Part shown: positions 25,594-35,638 of the stretch, piece after piece
Layout: every line of letters begins with the position of its first letter
Position numbering within the stretch: the stretch's first letter is position 1
DNA from: Aurantibacillus circumpalustris
GTDB lineage: Bacteria; Bacteroidota; Bacteroidia; B-17B0; Aurantibacillaceae
DNA: 64,000 nucleotides
Reading direction: 5' to 3'
Assembly (NCBI RefSeq): GCF_029625215.1
Contig: NZ_CP121197.1
Location: forward strand, 1,364,001 to 1,428,000
The notes under the pieces: generated by a model
What the model saw: only the letters and a program-made list of their open reading frames with translations
Databases searched by the model: none
Told to the model about the DNA's origin: nothing
Made by a program: the position numbers and the translations under genes

Positions 25594-26226
25594 ATGGGTT
25601 TTATTACCGAAATAAAGAGGTACCGTTGGGCAGTTCTTGGACGAAAAAAAATCAAGAAATGTGTAAAGGAAAAACAACGCAATGCTCAAGCCATAAAAAT
25701 TATTTTGGGTGCTGGTCATCACCAATTAACCAGTGGTGATTGGATTAACACGGATCTTCCGCAATTTGATGTTACAAAGTCAGATCAATGGAATTATATT
25801 TTCGGAGCTCTTAAGATAGACAATCTTCTTGCTGAACATGTCTTTGAGCATTTAACACTTGAGCAAAACAAAATCGCATTTGATTTAATTTATTCTTATT
25901 TAAAACCAAAAGGTGTTTTTAGATTTGCTGTACCAGATGGTTATCATCCAGATAAAAAATACATTGATTATGTAAAACCTCTTGGAAGTGGCCCTGGATC
26001 TGATGATCATAAATTATTATGGACAATTGATTTAATCAACGAAACTTTTTCGGGATCTAAATTCAAAATTATTCCAAGAGAATATTATTCTAAGGAAGGT
26101 AATTTGGTAAGTACTGAATTAAGAGCCACTGATGGTAAAATTCTTAGAACTGCTGGCAATTCTGATAAACAAGACACGGAAATAAAAAATTACTCCTCAC
26201 TAATAATAGATTTTGTAAAAGAATAA
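25594..26226 (+). CDS. SAM-dependent methyltransferase-like protein
   Basis: 210 aa with features of the predicted methyltransferases found in glycan clusters: KIILGAGHHQLTSGDWINTDL (a variant of SAM motif I with the acidic end of strand 2), then LLAEHVFEHLTLEQNKIAF and YLKPKGVFRFAVPDGYHPD. The glycine motif is weaker than in classical enzymes (GAGHH). Position in the sugar operon (6 bp after the epimerase, 3 bp before a glycosyltransferase) suggests a sugar substrate. Confidence 0.75.
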   Translation: MGFITEIKRYRWAVLGRKKIKKCVKEKQRNAQAIKIILGAGHHQLTSGDWINTDLPQFDVTKSDQWNYIFGALKIDNLLAEHVFEHLTLEQNKIAFDLIYSYLKPKGVFRFAVPDGYHPDKKYIDYVKPLGSGPGSDDHKLLWTIDLINETFSGSKFKIIPREYYSKEGNLVSTELRATDGKILRTAGNSDKQDTEIKNYSSLIIDFVKE

Positions 26227-26229
26227 AAA

Positions 26230-27159
26230 ATGAAACCTGTTTTAGCGCCCATAGTTTTTTTCGCATACAACAGGCCAAATCATACACGTCAGGCACTTGA
26301 AAGTCTTATGAAGAATGATCTGGCGAAGGATTCAGATCTCTATATTTTCGCAGATGGTCCTAAAAAAAGTGCGAGTAAAGAACAACTTGCAAACTTAAAC
26401 GCTACCAGAAAAATACTTAAAGAAAAACAGTGGTGTAAAAATGTTTACATAACCGAGTTGGATGATAATATGGGAGTAGACGCCATTACTATTATGGCCG
26501 TCACTAAACTCATAGATACATTTGGAAAAACAATAGTTCTGGAAGATGATTTGCTAACAAGCAAAGGTTTTCTTACTTACATGAACGAGGCCTTAGAACT
26601 TTATAAAAATGATGATGAAGTTATGCATGTAGCAGGATATGTATTCCCGATCAAAAAAGAGGGGCCAGGAACATTTTTTATTTATGGCGGCACTTCTCCC
26701 TGGGGCTGGGCTACCTGGAAAAGGGCCTGGGACAATTTTGAACCAGATTATAAAACACTTTATTCTGAAATAGGGAAAAAGAGTTCAAGCGTAAAGCAAT
26801 TCAATTTTAATAATACTTATCCCTATTTTGACATGCTGAAAAGTTGCGCAGATGACAAAAATCCCTGGGATATTCGTTGGTATGCCGCAGTGTTTTTAAA
26901 AGGCGCTTATGGTTTATGGCCTACTGCTTCTCTTGTTCAAAATATTGGTCACGATAGCAGTGGAGAACATTGTGGTAGCACAAACCAATTTTATCATGAA
27001 GAATTAGCTCAAGATATTCCTGTAAAAAGGATCCAGGTGAAAGAAGATTCAGAACAACGTAAAAAAATAAGTGTATTTTTAAAAAGCCTTGATACAACAA
27101 GCCTTTCCGCAAGAATTAAAAATAAAATTAAGTTAGGCGTATTTCGAAAAAAAGCCTAA
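26230..27159 (+). CDS. Glycosyltransferase, GT-A fold
   Basis: 309-aa putative glycosyltransferase. The N-terminal IVFFAYNRPNHTRQALESL and DLYIFADGPK form the nucleotide-sugar half. TIVLEDDLLTSKGFLTYMN carries the acidic EDD metal site at about residues 103-105, and WGWATWKRAWDNFEPD is the conserved block following it in this family. Substrate not readable. It ends the first tight block of the cluster; 124 bp separate it from the next gene. Confidence 0.8.
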   Translation: MKPVLAPIVFFAYNRPNHTRQALESLMKNDLAKDSDLYIFADGPKKSASKEQLANLNATRKILKEKQWCKNVYITELDDNMGVDAITIMAVTKLIDTFGKTIVLEDDLLTSKGFLTYMNEALELYKNDDEVMHVAGYVFPIKKEGPGTFFIYGGTSPWGWATWKRAWDNFEPDYKTLYSEIGKKSSSVKQFNFNNTYPYFDMLKSCADDKNPWDIRWYAAVFLKGAYGLWPTASLVQNIGHDSSGEHCGSTNQFYHEELAQDIPVKRIQVKEDSEQRKKISVFLKSLDTTSLSARIKNKIKLGVFRKKA

Positions 27160-27283
27160 ACACAGACCTTGTTCCACCTTTTAAACAGTTCTTTCTTGCC
27201 TATCCAGGCATATACACAAAGCTGAGATAGCCTTATCTGAGTAATATTTTTTATATTCGTATTCTAAAGCCTGGTCTGGTATT

Positions 27284-27907
27284 ATGAATTATTTTCTTAC
27301 AAAATTAGTCTTGTTTTTGCAGAATAAAAACGAAAAGCATCGTGAAAAGGCGAATGCAAAATTCGTTCGTGTAGGAAAAAATTCTAAGCTGGAAAATTTA
27401 AAAATAGAAGTTAGACACCCAGAAAGAATTGAGCCATTAATTGAAATCGGTGAAGAGAGCATTGTGATGGGACGTATTGTATTGGAAACCAAAACTGCAA
27501 AAGTAAAAATTGGTAATAATTCCTTTGTTGGTGATTGTTTATTAGTGTGTGCTGATAATATTTCTATTGGCTCTGATGTAATGTTCTCATGGGGCTGCAC
27601 AATTATTGACACGGATGCTCATTCTTTGAATTGGGATGACCGTAAAAAAGATGTAAAAGATTGGAAAAAAGGAATTGAAGAAAATCAGACTGGAAAATAT
27701 AAAGATTGGTCGAAAGTAATAAGTAAAAAAATTGTTGTAGAGGATAAGGCCTGGATCGGTTTCAATGTGATTATTTTAAAGGGAGTCACTATTGGTGAGG
27801 GTGCTGTTGTGGCCGCAGGAAGTGTTGTTACCAAAAACGTAATGCCTTATACATTGGTAGGTGGTAATCCGGCTGTAGAAATTAAAAAACTGATTGAGCC
27901 ATCATAA
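27284..27907 (+). CDS. Hexapeptide-repeat (left-handed beta-helix) acyltransferase
   Basis: 207-aa acyltransferase, probably O-acetylating a sugar. Hexapeptide repeats run through most of the protein ([46 protein letters not shown]). The catalytic His is likely in DTDAHSLNW. The C-terminal part [26 protein letters not shown] is the classical end of the helix. A TATATTCG box at 27252-27259 may be its promoter. It overlaps the next gene by one base (TAATG). Confidence 0.88.
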   Translation: MNYFLTKLVLFLQNKNEKHREKANAKFVRVGKNSKLENLKIEVRHPERIEPLIEIGEESIVMGRIVLETKTAKVKIGNNSFVGDCLLVCADNISIGSDVMFSWGCTIIDTDAHSLNWDDRKKDVKDWKKGIEENQTGKYKDWSKVISKKIVVEDKAWIGFNVIILKGVTIGEGAVVAAGSVVTKNVMPYTLVGGNPAVEIKKLIEPS

Positions 27908-28767
27908 TGACTTGGGAAGAAACTATTATATATGCGCGTTCACAAAACGAATTCAAACAATTAATTCAGGATGCATATCTTGATGAAGACCTTCAAAAAA
28001 ACTGCGAAACGTATCGAAAAAGCAAGGAATTTAAAGCGTCTTTAAATCTAATTAAACAAACATTGTCTAAGAAGGATGATGGGGAAAAGAAAACACTACT
28101 TGATCTCGGCGCTGGAAATGGGATTTGTACTGTGGCATTTGCTTTAGAAAATTTTACGGTAGTTGCTGTTGAACCTGATCCTAGCATGACTGTTGGAAGC
28201 GGAGCGATTCAGCAACTAAAAAATCAATACCATATTGCAGATATAGATATACAATTTGGATTCGGCGAATCCTTGCCTTTTGCAGATGCCTCATTCGATG
28301 TGGTATATGCCAGACAAGTTATGCACCATGCACAAGATTTAAATCAATTTATTAGTGAATCAGCAAGAGTTCTTAAAAAAGGTGGACTACTCATAACCGT
28401 AAGAGATCATGTAGTAAATGATCAGGAACAAAAAAAAGAGTTTTTAGAAAACCACGCGTTTCAAAAATATTACGGAGGTGAAAATGCATTTTCGGTATTA
28501 GAATATACAAGTGCTTTTAAAGCGGCAGGTTTAATGTTGGATAAAACACTGGGACCACTTGATTCTCCTATTAATTATAGTCCCCGTAGCAAAAATGAAT
28601 TAACAGAAGAATTTAAACGCGTCTTTCAAACTAAATTTGGAATAAAGCTGCCGAATGTTTCTTTTATAAATAATTTAATTTTTAAGCTATTCAAATGGAG
28701 GACAAAAAATCTGAATGCCATTGCGGGAAGATTGTATACCTTCATAGCAATAAAACCAAACCATTAA
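27907..28767 (+). CDS. Class I SAM-dependent methyltransferase
   Basis: 286-aa enzyme with motif I LLDLGAGNGICTVAFAL (about 62-78), strand-2 acidic end VAVEPDPS, and the typical type 11 segment FADASFDVVYARQVMHHAQDL then LKKGGLLITVRDH. Likely modifies a sugar or lipid-linked intermediate. Its start shares one base with the upstream stop and the next gene follows after 1 bp. Confidence 0.86.
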   Translation: MTWEETIIYARSQNEFKQLIQDAYLDEDLQKNCETYRKSKEFKASLNLIKQTLSKKDDGEKKTLLDLGAGNGICTVAFALENFTVVAVEPDPSMTVGSGAIQQLKNQYHIADIDIQFGFGESLPFADASFDVVYARQVMHHAQDLNQFISESARVLKKGGLLITVRDHVVNDQEQKKEFLENHAFQKYYGGENAFSVLEYTSAFKAAGLMLDKTLGPLDSPINYSPRSKNELTEEFKRVFQTKFGIKLPNVSFINNLIFKLFKWRTKNLNAIAGRLYTFIAIKPNH

Positions 28768-28768
28768 T

Positions 28769-29665
28769 ATGAGTACTTTAATTATAGGGGCCTCGGGTTT
28801 TCTTGGTAATGCTTGTTTTGAAGAATTTTCAAAATCAGGGGTTACATTTGGCACAGACTATATTAATACTACCAATAATCCAATTTACGTTGATTCTGAT
28901 TTTTCAATCACAGAAAAATTAATTCGCGATAACAAACCGAATCTGATCATTAACTGTGCCGGGTCGTCAAACATTCAAAAGAGTTTCGAAGATCCTGAAC
29001 GAGATTATCAATTAAATACTGTTTTGGTTGAGAAACTAGTTAATGCATTAAAATTAAATTCTTCAGACTCCAAATTCATAAACCTTTCCAGTGCAGCTGT
29101 TTACGGTAACCCAAAGGATTTGCCTGTTAAAGAATCTCATCCTACTTCACCCTTATCGCCGTATGGTAAAAATAAATTGCTAAGTGAAAATATACTTCAA
29201 GAGTATTTTAAAAAGCATGGAGTAAAGGGATTGAGTGTCCGAATTTTTTCTGCCTATGGCATCGGACTTAAACGCCAATTTTTTTACGATTTAAGTTCGA
29301 AACTTATTTCTAATCCAGATAAAATCACACTTTTCGGTACAGGCAATGAATCGCGTGATTTTATTTATGTAAGTGACATAGTTAAGGCCTTGAAAGTGCT
29401 TTCGGATAAAGCTGAGTTTGATGCTGCTGTTATAAATATTGCAAGCGGCGAGGAATCAGTCATTAAAACAACTGCAGAACTCTACGCCAAGATATTTGAT
29501 TACAAGGGTGAAATATGTTTTAATGGAGAACAGATTGCCGGCTATCCTCTTAATTGGAAAGCCGACATTTCAAAAATTCAAACATTGGGTTTTAAAAGGG
29601 AAATAAATTTGGAAAAAGGAATGTGCCTATATGTTGACTGGATAAAAAAAACAATAAAGGCGTGA
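28769..29665 (+). CDS. NAD-dependent sugar epimerase/reductase
   Basis: 298-aa extended SDR with Rossmann motif IIGASGFLGNACFEEF at about 5-20, NLSSAAVYGNPKDLPV with the catalytic Ser, SPYGKNKLLSENIL with Tyr-Lys, SVRIFSAYGIG and DFIYVSDIVKAL. Resembles enzymes making deoxy- or 4-keto-reduced nucleotide sugars (GDP/dTDP-linked), but the precise product cannot be assigned. Overlaps the next gene as GTGA. Confidence 0.87.
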   Translation: MSTLIIGASGFLGNACFEEFSKSGVTFGTDYINTTNNPIYVDSDFSITEKLIRDNKPNLIINCAGSSNIQKSFEDPERDYQLNTVLVEKLVNALKLNSSDSKFINLSSAAVYGNPKDLPVKESHPTSPLSPYGKNKLLSENILQEYFKKHGVKGLSVRIFSAYGIGLKRQFFYDLSSKLISNPDKITLFGTGNESRDFIYVSDIVKALKVLSDKAEFDAAVINIASGEESVIKTTAELYAKIFDYKGEICFNGEQIAGYPLNWKADISKIQTLGFKREINLEKGMCLYVDWIKKTIKA

Positions 29666-30780
29666 GAATAGGAATCATATTAACAGGTGACAATACTTGG
29701 GCTGGAGGCTTATATTATTCTTTGAATATTATCAAATTACTGAGTGAAATTTCTTTAACCAAAAAAATAACTGTTGTCGTTTTTGTCAACAATAGTGCCT
29801 CAAAAGACCTATTACAAGAAATTGCTCTTACGAATGTAGAACTTGTTAATTTTGATAACAAGGGTTTCTTTTACAGAGTATACTGCAAACTAATGGGTAT
29901 TCTTACAAATAGTAATTACCGATTTGTTCAGGATATCAATTCAGAAAAATTAGATCTTTTGTATCCTTTAATTCATTATGAAAAAGGACATGAAAATTTA
30001 AACTGTCGAGCCATCTATTGGCTTTACGACTTTCAACATAAATTTTTGCCGGAGTTGTTTAGTCTGGAAGAAATTATAAAAAGAGATACAAATTTTAAAG
30101 AAATCACTGAAAAAGCGAAAACCATTGTGCTTTCAAGCAAGGACTCTAAAAATCACTTGCTTCAATTTTATCCTATCTGCAAAGCGCGGCTGTTCGTGTA
30201 CAATTTTGTTTCGCTGATTGAAAATAAAAACACAAAGTCACCGATTGGGTTTCCGACTGATTATTTAGTGGTGTGTAATCAATTCTGGCCACACAAAAAT
30301 CATATGGTAGTTCTAAAAGGGGTTGAACTATTGGTGAAAGCAAATAAATCTATACACGTTGTGTTTACTGGTAAGTACGATGATGAAAGAAACAAGGACT
30401 ATGTAACCAAACTACAATCTTTTATTAAGGAAAAAAACATAGAGGGCTACATAACGTTTACAGGATTTATTGCCAGAGAAGATCAAGTCAGTATCATCGC
30501 AAATGCTAAAGCCGTTATACAGCCAAGTTTATTTGAAGGGTGGAGCACGGTAATTGAAGATGCTAAGGCTTTAAATAAATTTCTAATCGTTTCAACGATT
30601 TCTATTCACAGGGAACAAATTGCAGAAAATGTAAAATTTTTTGACCCACAAGATAAAGTTACATTGTCTGAACATATGCATCAAGTGATGAATAAGCCAT
30701 TAGAAAAGTTTGAAGGAAATTATAATTCAAACATTGAACACTCAAAAAAGGATCTACTAACATTATTTCAAATCAATTAA
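29662..30780 (+). CDS. Glycosyltransferase, GT-B (family 1/4)
   Basis: 372 aa. The N-terminal half begins with MRIGIILTGDNTWAGGLYYS, the usual glycine-rich acceptor loop. The C-terminal half has NQFWPHKNHMVVLKG, HVVFTGKYDDERN, ITFTGFIAREDQ and the donor-binding PSLFEGWSTVIEDAKAL with the conserved acidic residue. GTG start overlapping the previous TGA. Likely adds a sugar to the repeat unit in the cytoplasm. Confidence 0.88.
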   Translation: MRIGIILTGDNTWAGGLYYSLNIIKLLSEISLTKKITVVVFVNNSASKDLLQEIALTNVELVNFDNKGFFYRVYCKLMGILTNSNYRFVQDINSEKLDLLYPLIHYEKGHENLNCRAIYWLYDFQHKFLPELFSLEEIIKRDTNFKEITEKAKTIVLSSKDSKNHLLQFYPICKARLFVYNFVSLIENKNTKSPIGFPTDYLVVCNQFWPHKNHMVVLKGVELLVKANKSIHVVFTGKYDDERNKDYVTKLQSFIKEKNIEGYITFTGFIAREDQVSIIANAKAVIQPSLFEGWSTVIEDAKALNKFLIVSTISIHREQIAENVKFFDPQDKVTLSEHMHQVMNKPLEKFEGNYNSNIEHSKKDLLTLFQIN

Positions 30781-30855
30781 AAGAATAAAAACTGATTTTG
30801 AATTTGTTTAATAATTTTAGTTTAAAAGGAAACAGATTATAATAATTAAGACAGA

Positions 30856-31680
30856 ATGATCATTTTATCAGATAAACCCGGTCAGTTAGGCAATTTACTT
30901 TTTTTGTATGCAAACTTCTTGGCCTATGGATTTGAGCATCAGATTAAAATTTCAAACCCTTCTTTTTGTAATTTCCTTAAATATTTTGAAAGCACTCAAA
31001 AACGTTCGACAGTTCTTGCTAAACTAAATTATACCCTTGCTTTTTATACTTCAAAAATTCTTCACAAGACAAAAATAAAAATCCCGTTTATTTCTGTGAC
31101 TTGTCTGTTGTGGGATGAATCCTGTAATCTGGATATTCCAAGCAATATATTTAACAAAGGCGGATTGCGTTTAGTGCAAGGTTGGTTATATAGAGCCCCG
31201 GATTTATTATTAAAGCACAAACAACAGATCATTGACTATTTTAAACCTACTCAAGAACTAACAAAGAAGATAGACGATTTTTTTAAAAACACATTTGCTC
31301 CCACGACTGAAATTATTATTGGAATACATATTCGAAGGGGGGACTATGAGAATTTTCAGGGAGGTAAATATTATTATTCGTTAGATAAATACAGTACGAT
31401 TGTTAACGTCGTGTCTGATCTTTTTCAAAATAAAAAAATACACTTCCTTATTTGTTCCAATGAACCGATTGATTTGAACAAAATAAACAAGGGAAATCAT
31501 AACATGAGCAAGGCGCCTAATCATGAATTAATGGATATGTATTGTCTCAGTCGTTGTAACTACATTATTGGACCTCCAAGTACCTATAGCATGTGGGCTT
31601 CGTTTTATGGAAGTGTTCCTTTGTATCAGGTTAGTGAACCAAATAGAAAAATATCTCTGATTGATTTTAATATTATCTAA
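30856..31680 (+). CDS. GT11 alpha-1,2-fucosyltransferase-like protein
   Basis: 274 aa. The family hallmark HxRRxDY is present as IGIHIRRGDY (His158-Tyr164), with the N-terminal GQLGNLLFLYANFLAYG loop and the C-terminal MYCLSRCNYIIGPPSTYSMWASFYG motif. GT11 enzymes transfer fucose, or sometimes another sugar, from GDP-fucose. A fucose in this glycan is therefore likely but not proven; no GDP-fucose synthesis genes (gmd/fcl) are clearly identified here. Confidence 0.85.
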   Translation: MIILSDKPGQLGNLLFLYANFLAYGFEHQIKISNPSFCNFLKYFESTQKRSTVLAKLNYTLAFYTSKILHKTKIKIPFISVTCLLWDESCNLDIPSNIFNKGGLRLVQGWLYRAPDLLLKHKQQIIDYFKPTQELTKKIDDFFKNTFAPTTEIIIGIHIRRGDYENFQGGKYYYSLDKYSTIVNVVSDLFQNKKIHFLICSNEPIDLNKINKGNHNMSKAPNHELMDMYCLSRCNYIIGPPSTYSMWASFYGSVPLYQVSEPNRKISLIDFNII

Positions 31681-31681
31681 T

Positions 31682-32800
31682 TTGAAAGATAGTAAAGTAT
31701 ATTTCGAGAATTTGGATGGAGTTAGAGGCTTAGCGTTTCTGGCAGTTTTCCTATATCATGTCTTTGGATATATGAATTATGATGCCGGAAATGGGATTGA
31801 AAATTTCTTTATTCAAAATATTTTTCTTGTTGGAAATCTAGGTGTGAATCTCTTTTTTGTTTTGAGTGGATTTTTGATTACTTATTTGTTGCTGAAAGAA
31901 AAGGAAATAAAAGGTAAGATCAACATCAAACATTTTTATATGCGCCGTGTACTCAGAATATGGCCACTATTTTACCTTGTTTTAATTATTGGTTTTTTTG
32001 TTTATCCTTTCCTGATTCATAAATTTAATCTGAATGATGTAAAAGAACATCTTATTTATTATGTTGGCTTTCTAAATAATTTTGATCGGATCCAAACGGA
32101 ATTTGTCGGAGTTGGAAATGATAGTTTGGGTGTATTATGGTCTATAGCAGTTGAAGAACAGTTCTATCTTTTTTGGCCAATTCTTCTACAACTACTTCCT
32201 AAAAAACAAATCCCCATTCTCATGTTCCTAATTATAGCAGTTAGTCTCTTTTTTAGGTATTACAGTCTTGGCAATGAAAGCGTATTGTATTTCAGTACTT
32301 TCAGTGTGATGTCTGATTTAGCAATCGGAGGACTTAGTGCCTGGCTTATTCTTTATCACCAGGCGTTTGTTACCCACATAGAAAATTTGTCCCCTCTCGT
32401 AATAAAAAGTGCTTACCTTATTTTTATACTTTCATTTATTTCATTTAAATACTGGATGAATTTTAATGAAGTAACCCGAACAGGTGAGCGACTCTTCTTA
32501 TCACTGTTTTTTTCGTTTATTATTTTGGAACAATGCTTTTCTCTAAATTCATTTTTCAAATTAAAAAACTTCAAAAGACTCAGTCAACTTGGTCTCATCT
32601 CCTACGGACTCTATTGTTTACATTTATTCAGTATTTCATTTGTTCAAAAAGTAAACAGTATTTTTTGTTTGACTAAATTGAACGGGTTTCAATTTTATGC
32701 GGAATTATTTGTCTGCCTGGTATTAAGCATTGGTATATGTTATTTAAGTTATAATTATTTTGAAAAGAAATTACTTCGTTATAAAACAAGGTATGCCTAA
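31682..32800 (+). CDS. Acyltransferase 3 (OafA-like) membrane protein
   Basis: 372-aa integral membrane O-acyltransferase with about ten TM helices. It has the family start LDGVRGLAFLAVFLYHVFGY with the catalytic His, NLGVNLFFVLSGFLITYLLL, RRVLRIWPLFYLVL and SLGVLWSIAVEEQFYLFWPI. It probably acetylates a surface sugar. An earlier in-frame TTG at 31661 lies inside the upstream gene; the TTG at 31682, just after that gene's stop, is the more likely start. Confidence 0.9.
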   Translation: MKDSKVYFENLDGVRGLAFLAVFLYHVFGYMNYDAGNGIENFFIQNIFLVGNLGVNLFFVLSGFLITYLLLKEKEIKGKINIKHFYMRRVLRIWPLFYLVLIIGFFVYPFLIHKFNLNDVKEHLIYYVGFLNNFDRIQTEFVGVGNDSLGVLWSIAVEEQFYLFWPILLQLLPKKQIPILMFLIIAVSLFFRYYSLGNESVLYFSTFSVMSDLAIGGLSAWLILYHQAFVTHIENLSPLVIKSAYLIFILSFISFKYWMNFNEVTRTGERLFLSLFFSFIILEQCFSLNSFFKLKNFKRLSQLGLISYGLYCLHLFSISFVQKVNSIFCLTKLNGFQFYAELFVCLVLSIGICYLSYNYFEKKLLRYKTRYA

Positions 32801-32824
32801 TTCGTTGATAAAGAAAATTAAAAC

Positions 32825-33778
32825 GTGGCTGTAAAAATTAGCATAATCACTCCTTCCTATAATCAGGCAGAATATCTCGAACAAACCATTCTGTCTGTTT
32901 TAGGCCAAAACTATGGCAATCTGGAATACATTATTATTGACGGAGGAAGTACAGACAACAGTGTAGAGATTATTAAAAAATATGAAAAGCAGTTACATTA
33001 TTGGGTAAGTGAAAGAGATTCAGGACAAAGTGCAGCTATTAATAAAGGGATTCAACAAGCAAGCGGCGAGATCATTGCATGGCTGAACAGCGACGATCTC
33101 TATTGCGAAAACACACTTCATATCGTATCTGATTTATTCGAAAAGAATAGTGAAGTTGATATCGTTTATGGAGATGTAATTAATTTCGATACTAAGGGCA
33201 AGGAAACGCGAATAACCAATCAATTTGAAATAAACGATTTTTTTTCAAGAGTATCTATTCATCAACCGGGTGTATTCTGGCGTAGGAGCTTGCATGCAGA
33301 GTTTGGCTTGATAGATGAGAAATTATTTTACTGCATGGACTATGATCTTTGGATGCCACTTTTTCTAAATTGCAAATCCATGCGTACAGAAAAAGTCCTC
33401 GCTCGATTCAGAGAACATGGTCATTCTAAAACTGGCTCCAAGCCTATTGGTTTATATAATGAGTATGCACTTGTCGTTTCAAGATTCTTTAATTCACTTT
33501 CTGAAAATACATGGAGTAAAAAACTAACCGCTTCAGGAATAAATTATGATAAGGAAACTAAACGATATAAATTAAACGAGAAATATAATGAGAGTATTCT
33601 CTCTAAAATTTTCTGGAATTACCTTCAAAATTGTGTGGAAACAGAATACACTAAAGGAGATTTTTTAGGGGTCAACCGTTTGTTTATTTTAAACCCTCAC
33701 TTATTATTTCATACAAAAGGATTGCTTATTTTTCTCAAAACAAACTCATTGTTTATTTTTTTAAGGAATAAAAACTGA
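32825..33778 (+). CDS. Glycosyltransferase family 2
   Basis: 317-aa GT-A enzyme with the N-terminal KISIITPSYNQAEYLEQTI, IIDGGSTDNSVEII, ERDSGQSAAINKGIQ and WLNSDDLYC, the last carrying the metal-binding acidic pair. HQPGVFWRR and YCMDYDLWM complete the catalytic domain. This variant of GT2 is common in Bacteroidota capsule clusters. GTG start at 32825, 24 bp after the acyltransferase gene. Confidence 0.9.
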   Translation: MAVKISIITPSYNQAEYLEQTILSVLGQNYGNLEYIIIDGGSTDNSVEIIKKYEKQLHYWVSERDSGQSAAINKGIQQASGEIIAWLNSDDLYCENTLHIVSDLFEKNSEVDIVYGDVINFDTKGKETRITNQFEINDFFSRVSIHQPGVFWRRSLHAEFGLIDEKLFYCMDYDLWMPLFLNCKSMRTEKVLARFREHGHSKTGSKPIGLYNEYALVVSRFFNSLSENTWSKKLTASGINYDKETKRYKLNEKYNESILSKIFWNYLQNCVETEYTKGDFLGVNRLFILNPHLLFHTKGLLIFLKTNSLFIFLRNKN

Positions 33779-33827
33779 GTTTTTTCGAGCCAGCTTTTTA
33801 TAGTACATTCGTGTAAACTATTAAATT

Positions 33828-34718
33828 TTGACGCCAATTTCTCCCTTTTTCTCCGTCATAATTCCTTGCTATAACAGGGCTGACATGATATTGGCTGCCA
33901 TTAAGAGTATTCAAGAACAAACCTTTACTGATTTTGAAATATTAATAATTGACGACGGAAGCACAGATGGCACAGATGAATTAATTAAAAACATCGACGA
34001 ACAGCGAATAAAATACTTTAAAAAAACTAATGGTGGTGTTTCATCAGCCAGAAATCTTGGAGTAGAAAAAAGTTCCGGGCAATTCATAAATTTTTTAGAC
34101 TCCGATGATCTAATTTATCCTGCTCATTTAGAGGAGGCGCATACTTATATTGTTAAGAATAGGGAAGCTAAAATTATTCTTTTTGATTACGAATGGGGCA
34201 GGGCAGATAGAAAAAAAGTGAATGAAGTGCTTATTCGTTACCCTAATCCGAATGAAGCCATCTTGTCATTAAATTATCCTCACACGAACAGTGCGTTTAT
34301 TCACCGATCAGTTTTTGAAACGACCAAATTCAACGAATCCCTTAGTATTGGTGAGGATTGGGACTTCTGGCTTAAAAATTCGGTCCGTTATAAGTTCCAC
34401 CTTGGCAAAATTAAAACATCTTATTTAGTGGATCATGAGAACAGAAGTGTTAGAAATTTTAAACCAGATCGTCACTTAAAACAAAAAGATCTGTTGATTT
34501 CTTCCCTAAAACACGATGCTTTATTTCTTGAAAAACATCAGTCTCAATTATTCAGAATTGAAGCACACATGTTATCTTATATTGCCATTCATGTCGCAAT
34601 AGAATCAAAAAAAGGCATGGCACTAAAGCTTTTTGTAAAAAGCATATTTCTTGATCCGAAAAGTATTTTTAACAAACGTAGCTTTGCAATTATTAAACAT
34701 TTACTTCTTACATGGTAA
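33828..34718 (+). CDS. Glycosyltransferase family 2
   Basis: 296-aa GT-A enzyme with FFSVIIPCYNRADMILAAI, ILIIDDGSTDGTDELI, TNGGVSSARNLGVEKS and INFLDSDDLIYP, where DSDD supplies the metal site. SIGEDWDFWLKNS holds the likely catalytic base (EDWD). Start TTG 33828; the first ATG lies inside the catalytic strand and is too late. The 49-bp upstream gap ends in a promoter-like TAAATTTTG that overlaps this TTG. Confidence 0.9.
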   Translation: MTPISPFFSVIIPCYNRADMILAAIKSIQEQTFTDFEILIIDDGSTDGTDELIKNIDEQRIKYFKKTNGGVSSARNLGVEKSSGQFINFLDSDDLIYPAHLEEAHTYIVKNREAKIILFDYEWGRADRKKVNEVLIRYPNPNEAILSLNYPHTNSAFIHRSVFETTKFNESLSIGEDWDFWLKNSVRYKFHLGKIKTSYLVDHENRSVRNFKPDRHLKQKDLLISSLKHDALFLEKHQSQLFRIEAHMLSYIAIHVAIESKKGMALKLFVKSIFLDPKSIFNKRSFAIIKHLLLTW

Positions 34719-34789
34719 AAGAATCAATATCTTTACGCGATTTAAAATCCAAACCGGTAAATTATTAATTTGGTTACTAGAATAAATTC

Positions 34790-35599
34790 ATGAAGCATAA
34801 GTTCGTTTCTTTAAAAACTTCGGTTTTCGTTTTATTTTTAATCACTTCTGTATTAACACTCGCTTCTTTTTTTAGTAAACAACCCGAATATATTTATGGT
34901 TCTATTGATAAGGATGAAAGATTTGATACGTCTTTTCTTTCAATTGATAACTCCGTAATTATCGACTTTGTAGTTGATCAAAAATTTAAGAACAGTAACT
35001 ACGATACATCTAAAACGGTTTTATTTTTGGATCATTTGGTAAGAAATCGTTTTTATCATTCGTATTCTGTGTTAACTTTTCACGACAATTGGATCGCCAA
35101 TTTGTGTGGAAAATTTATTTGGGCCCATTTCTCCAATCCTGTTGTTTCTTCTGATATTCTTAAATACCCGATGGGAGCATGCAGTCAGCAAGGTATTGTA
35201 TTTCAGGATCAACTCACGCGATTGAAAATACCGTGTTCCACAATTGAATTTTACCCTCTATCAACAACAAATCCCGGACATTATGCAGTATCTGTCTATT
35301 ATGATAAGGGATGGCATTATTACGACTCCAATAAGGAACCGTTAATTGTAGATTCTACTATGCCGAGCGTCGCTACGATTATTGACAAAAAATTATACGA
35401 AAAAATGTATGTAAGAAAATCGAATCGTGATTTTCAAAGTCATTTTAAAAATAGAAGCTTACAAAAAATTAATAGAGTACCATTTAAGAAAGGAAATATG
35501 TATTATTTTCAAATAACAACTTCTTTTCTTTCTCATTGGTTATGGTTATTCCTGTTGCTTCTCTTCCTTTTTCTCCCTAAAAAAGCAACTTTAGACTAA
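34790..35599 (+). CDS. Transglutaminase-like membrane-anchored protein
   Basis: 269 aa with an N-terminal TM helix (about 11-28), an extracytoplasmic domain and a C-terminal TM helix (about 246-263). A transglutaminase-like catalytic triad can be picked out: Cys131 in MGACSQQGIVFQD, His164 in PGHYAVSVYYD and Asp179 in WHYYDSN, with the family's usual spacing between His and Asp. The protein could be a protease, amidase or transferase acting on the envelope. Family assignment rests on this motif only. It lies between a glycosyltransferase and asparagine synthase. Confidence 0.6.
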   Translation: MKHKFVSLKTSVFVLFLITSVLTLASFFSKQPEYIYGSIDKDERFDTSFLSIDNSVIIDFVVDQKFKNSNYDTSKTVLFLDHLVRNRFYHSYSVLTFHDNWIANLCGKFIWAHFSNPVVSSDILKYPMGACSQQGIVFQDQLTRLKIPCSTIEFYPLSTTNPGHYAVSVYYDKGWHYYDSNKEPLIVDSTMPSVATIIDKKLYEKMYVRKSNRDFQSHFKNRSLQKINRVPFKKGNMYYFQITTSFLSHWLWLFLLLLFLFLPKKATLD

Positions 35600-35638
35600 A
35601 TAGATCTTTAAATAATTTTTGTATTGTAGAATACTATT

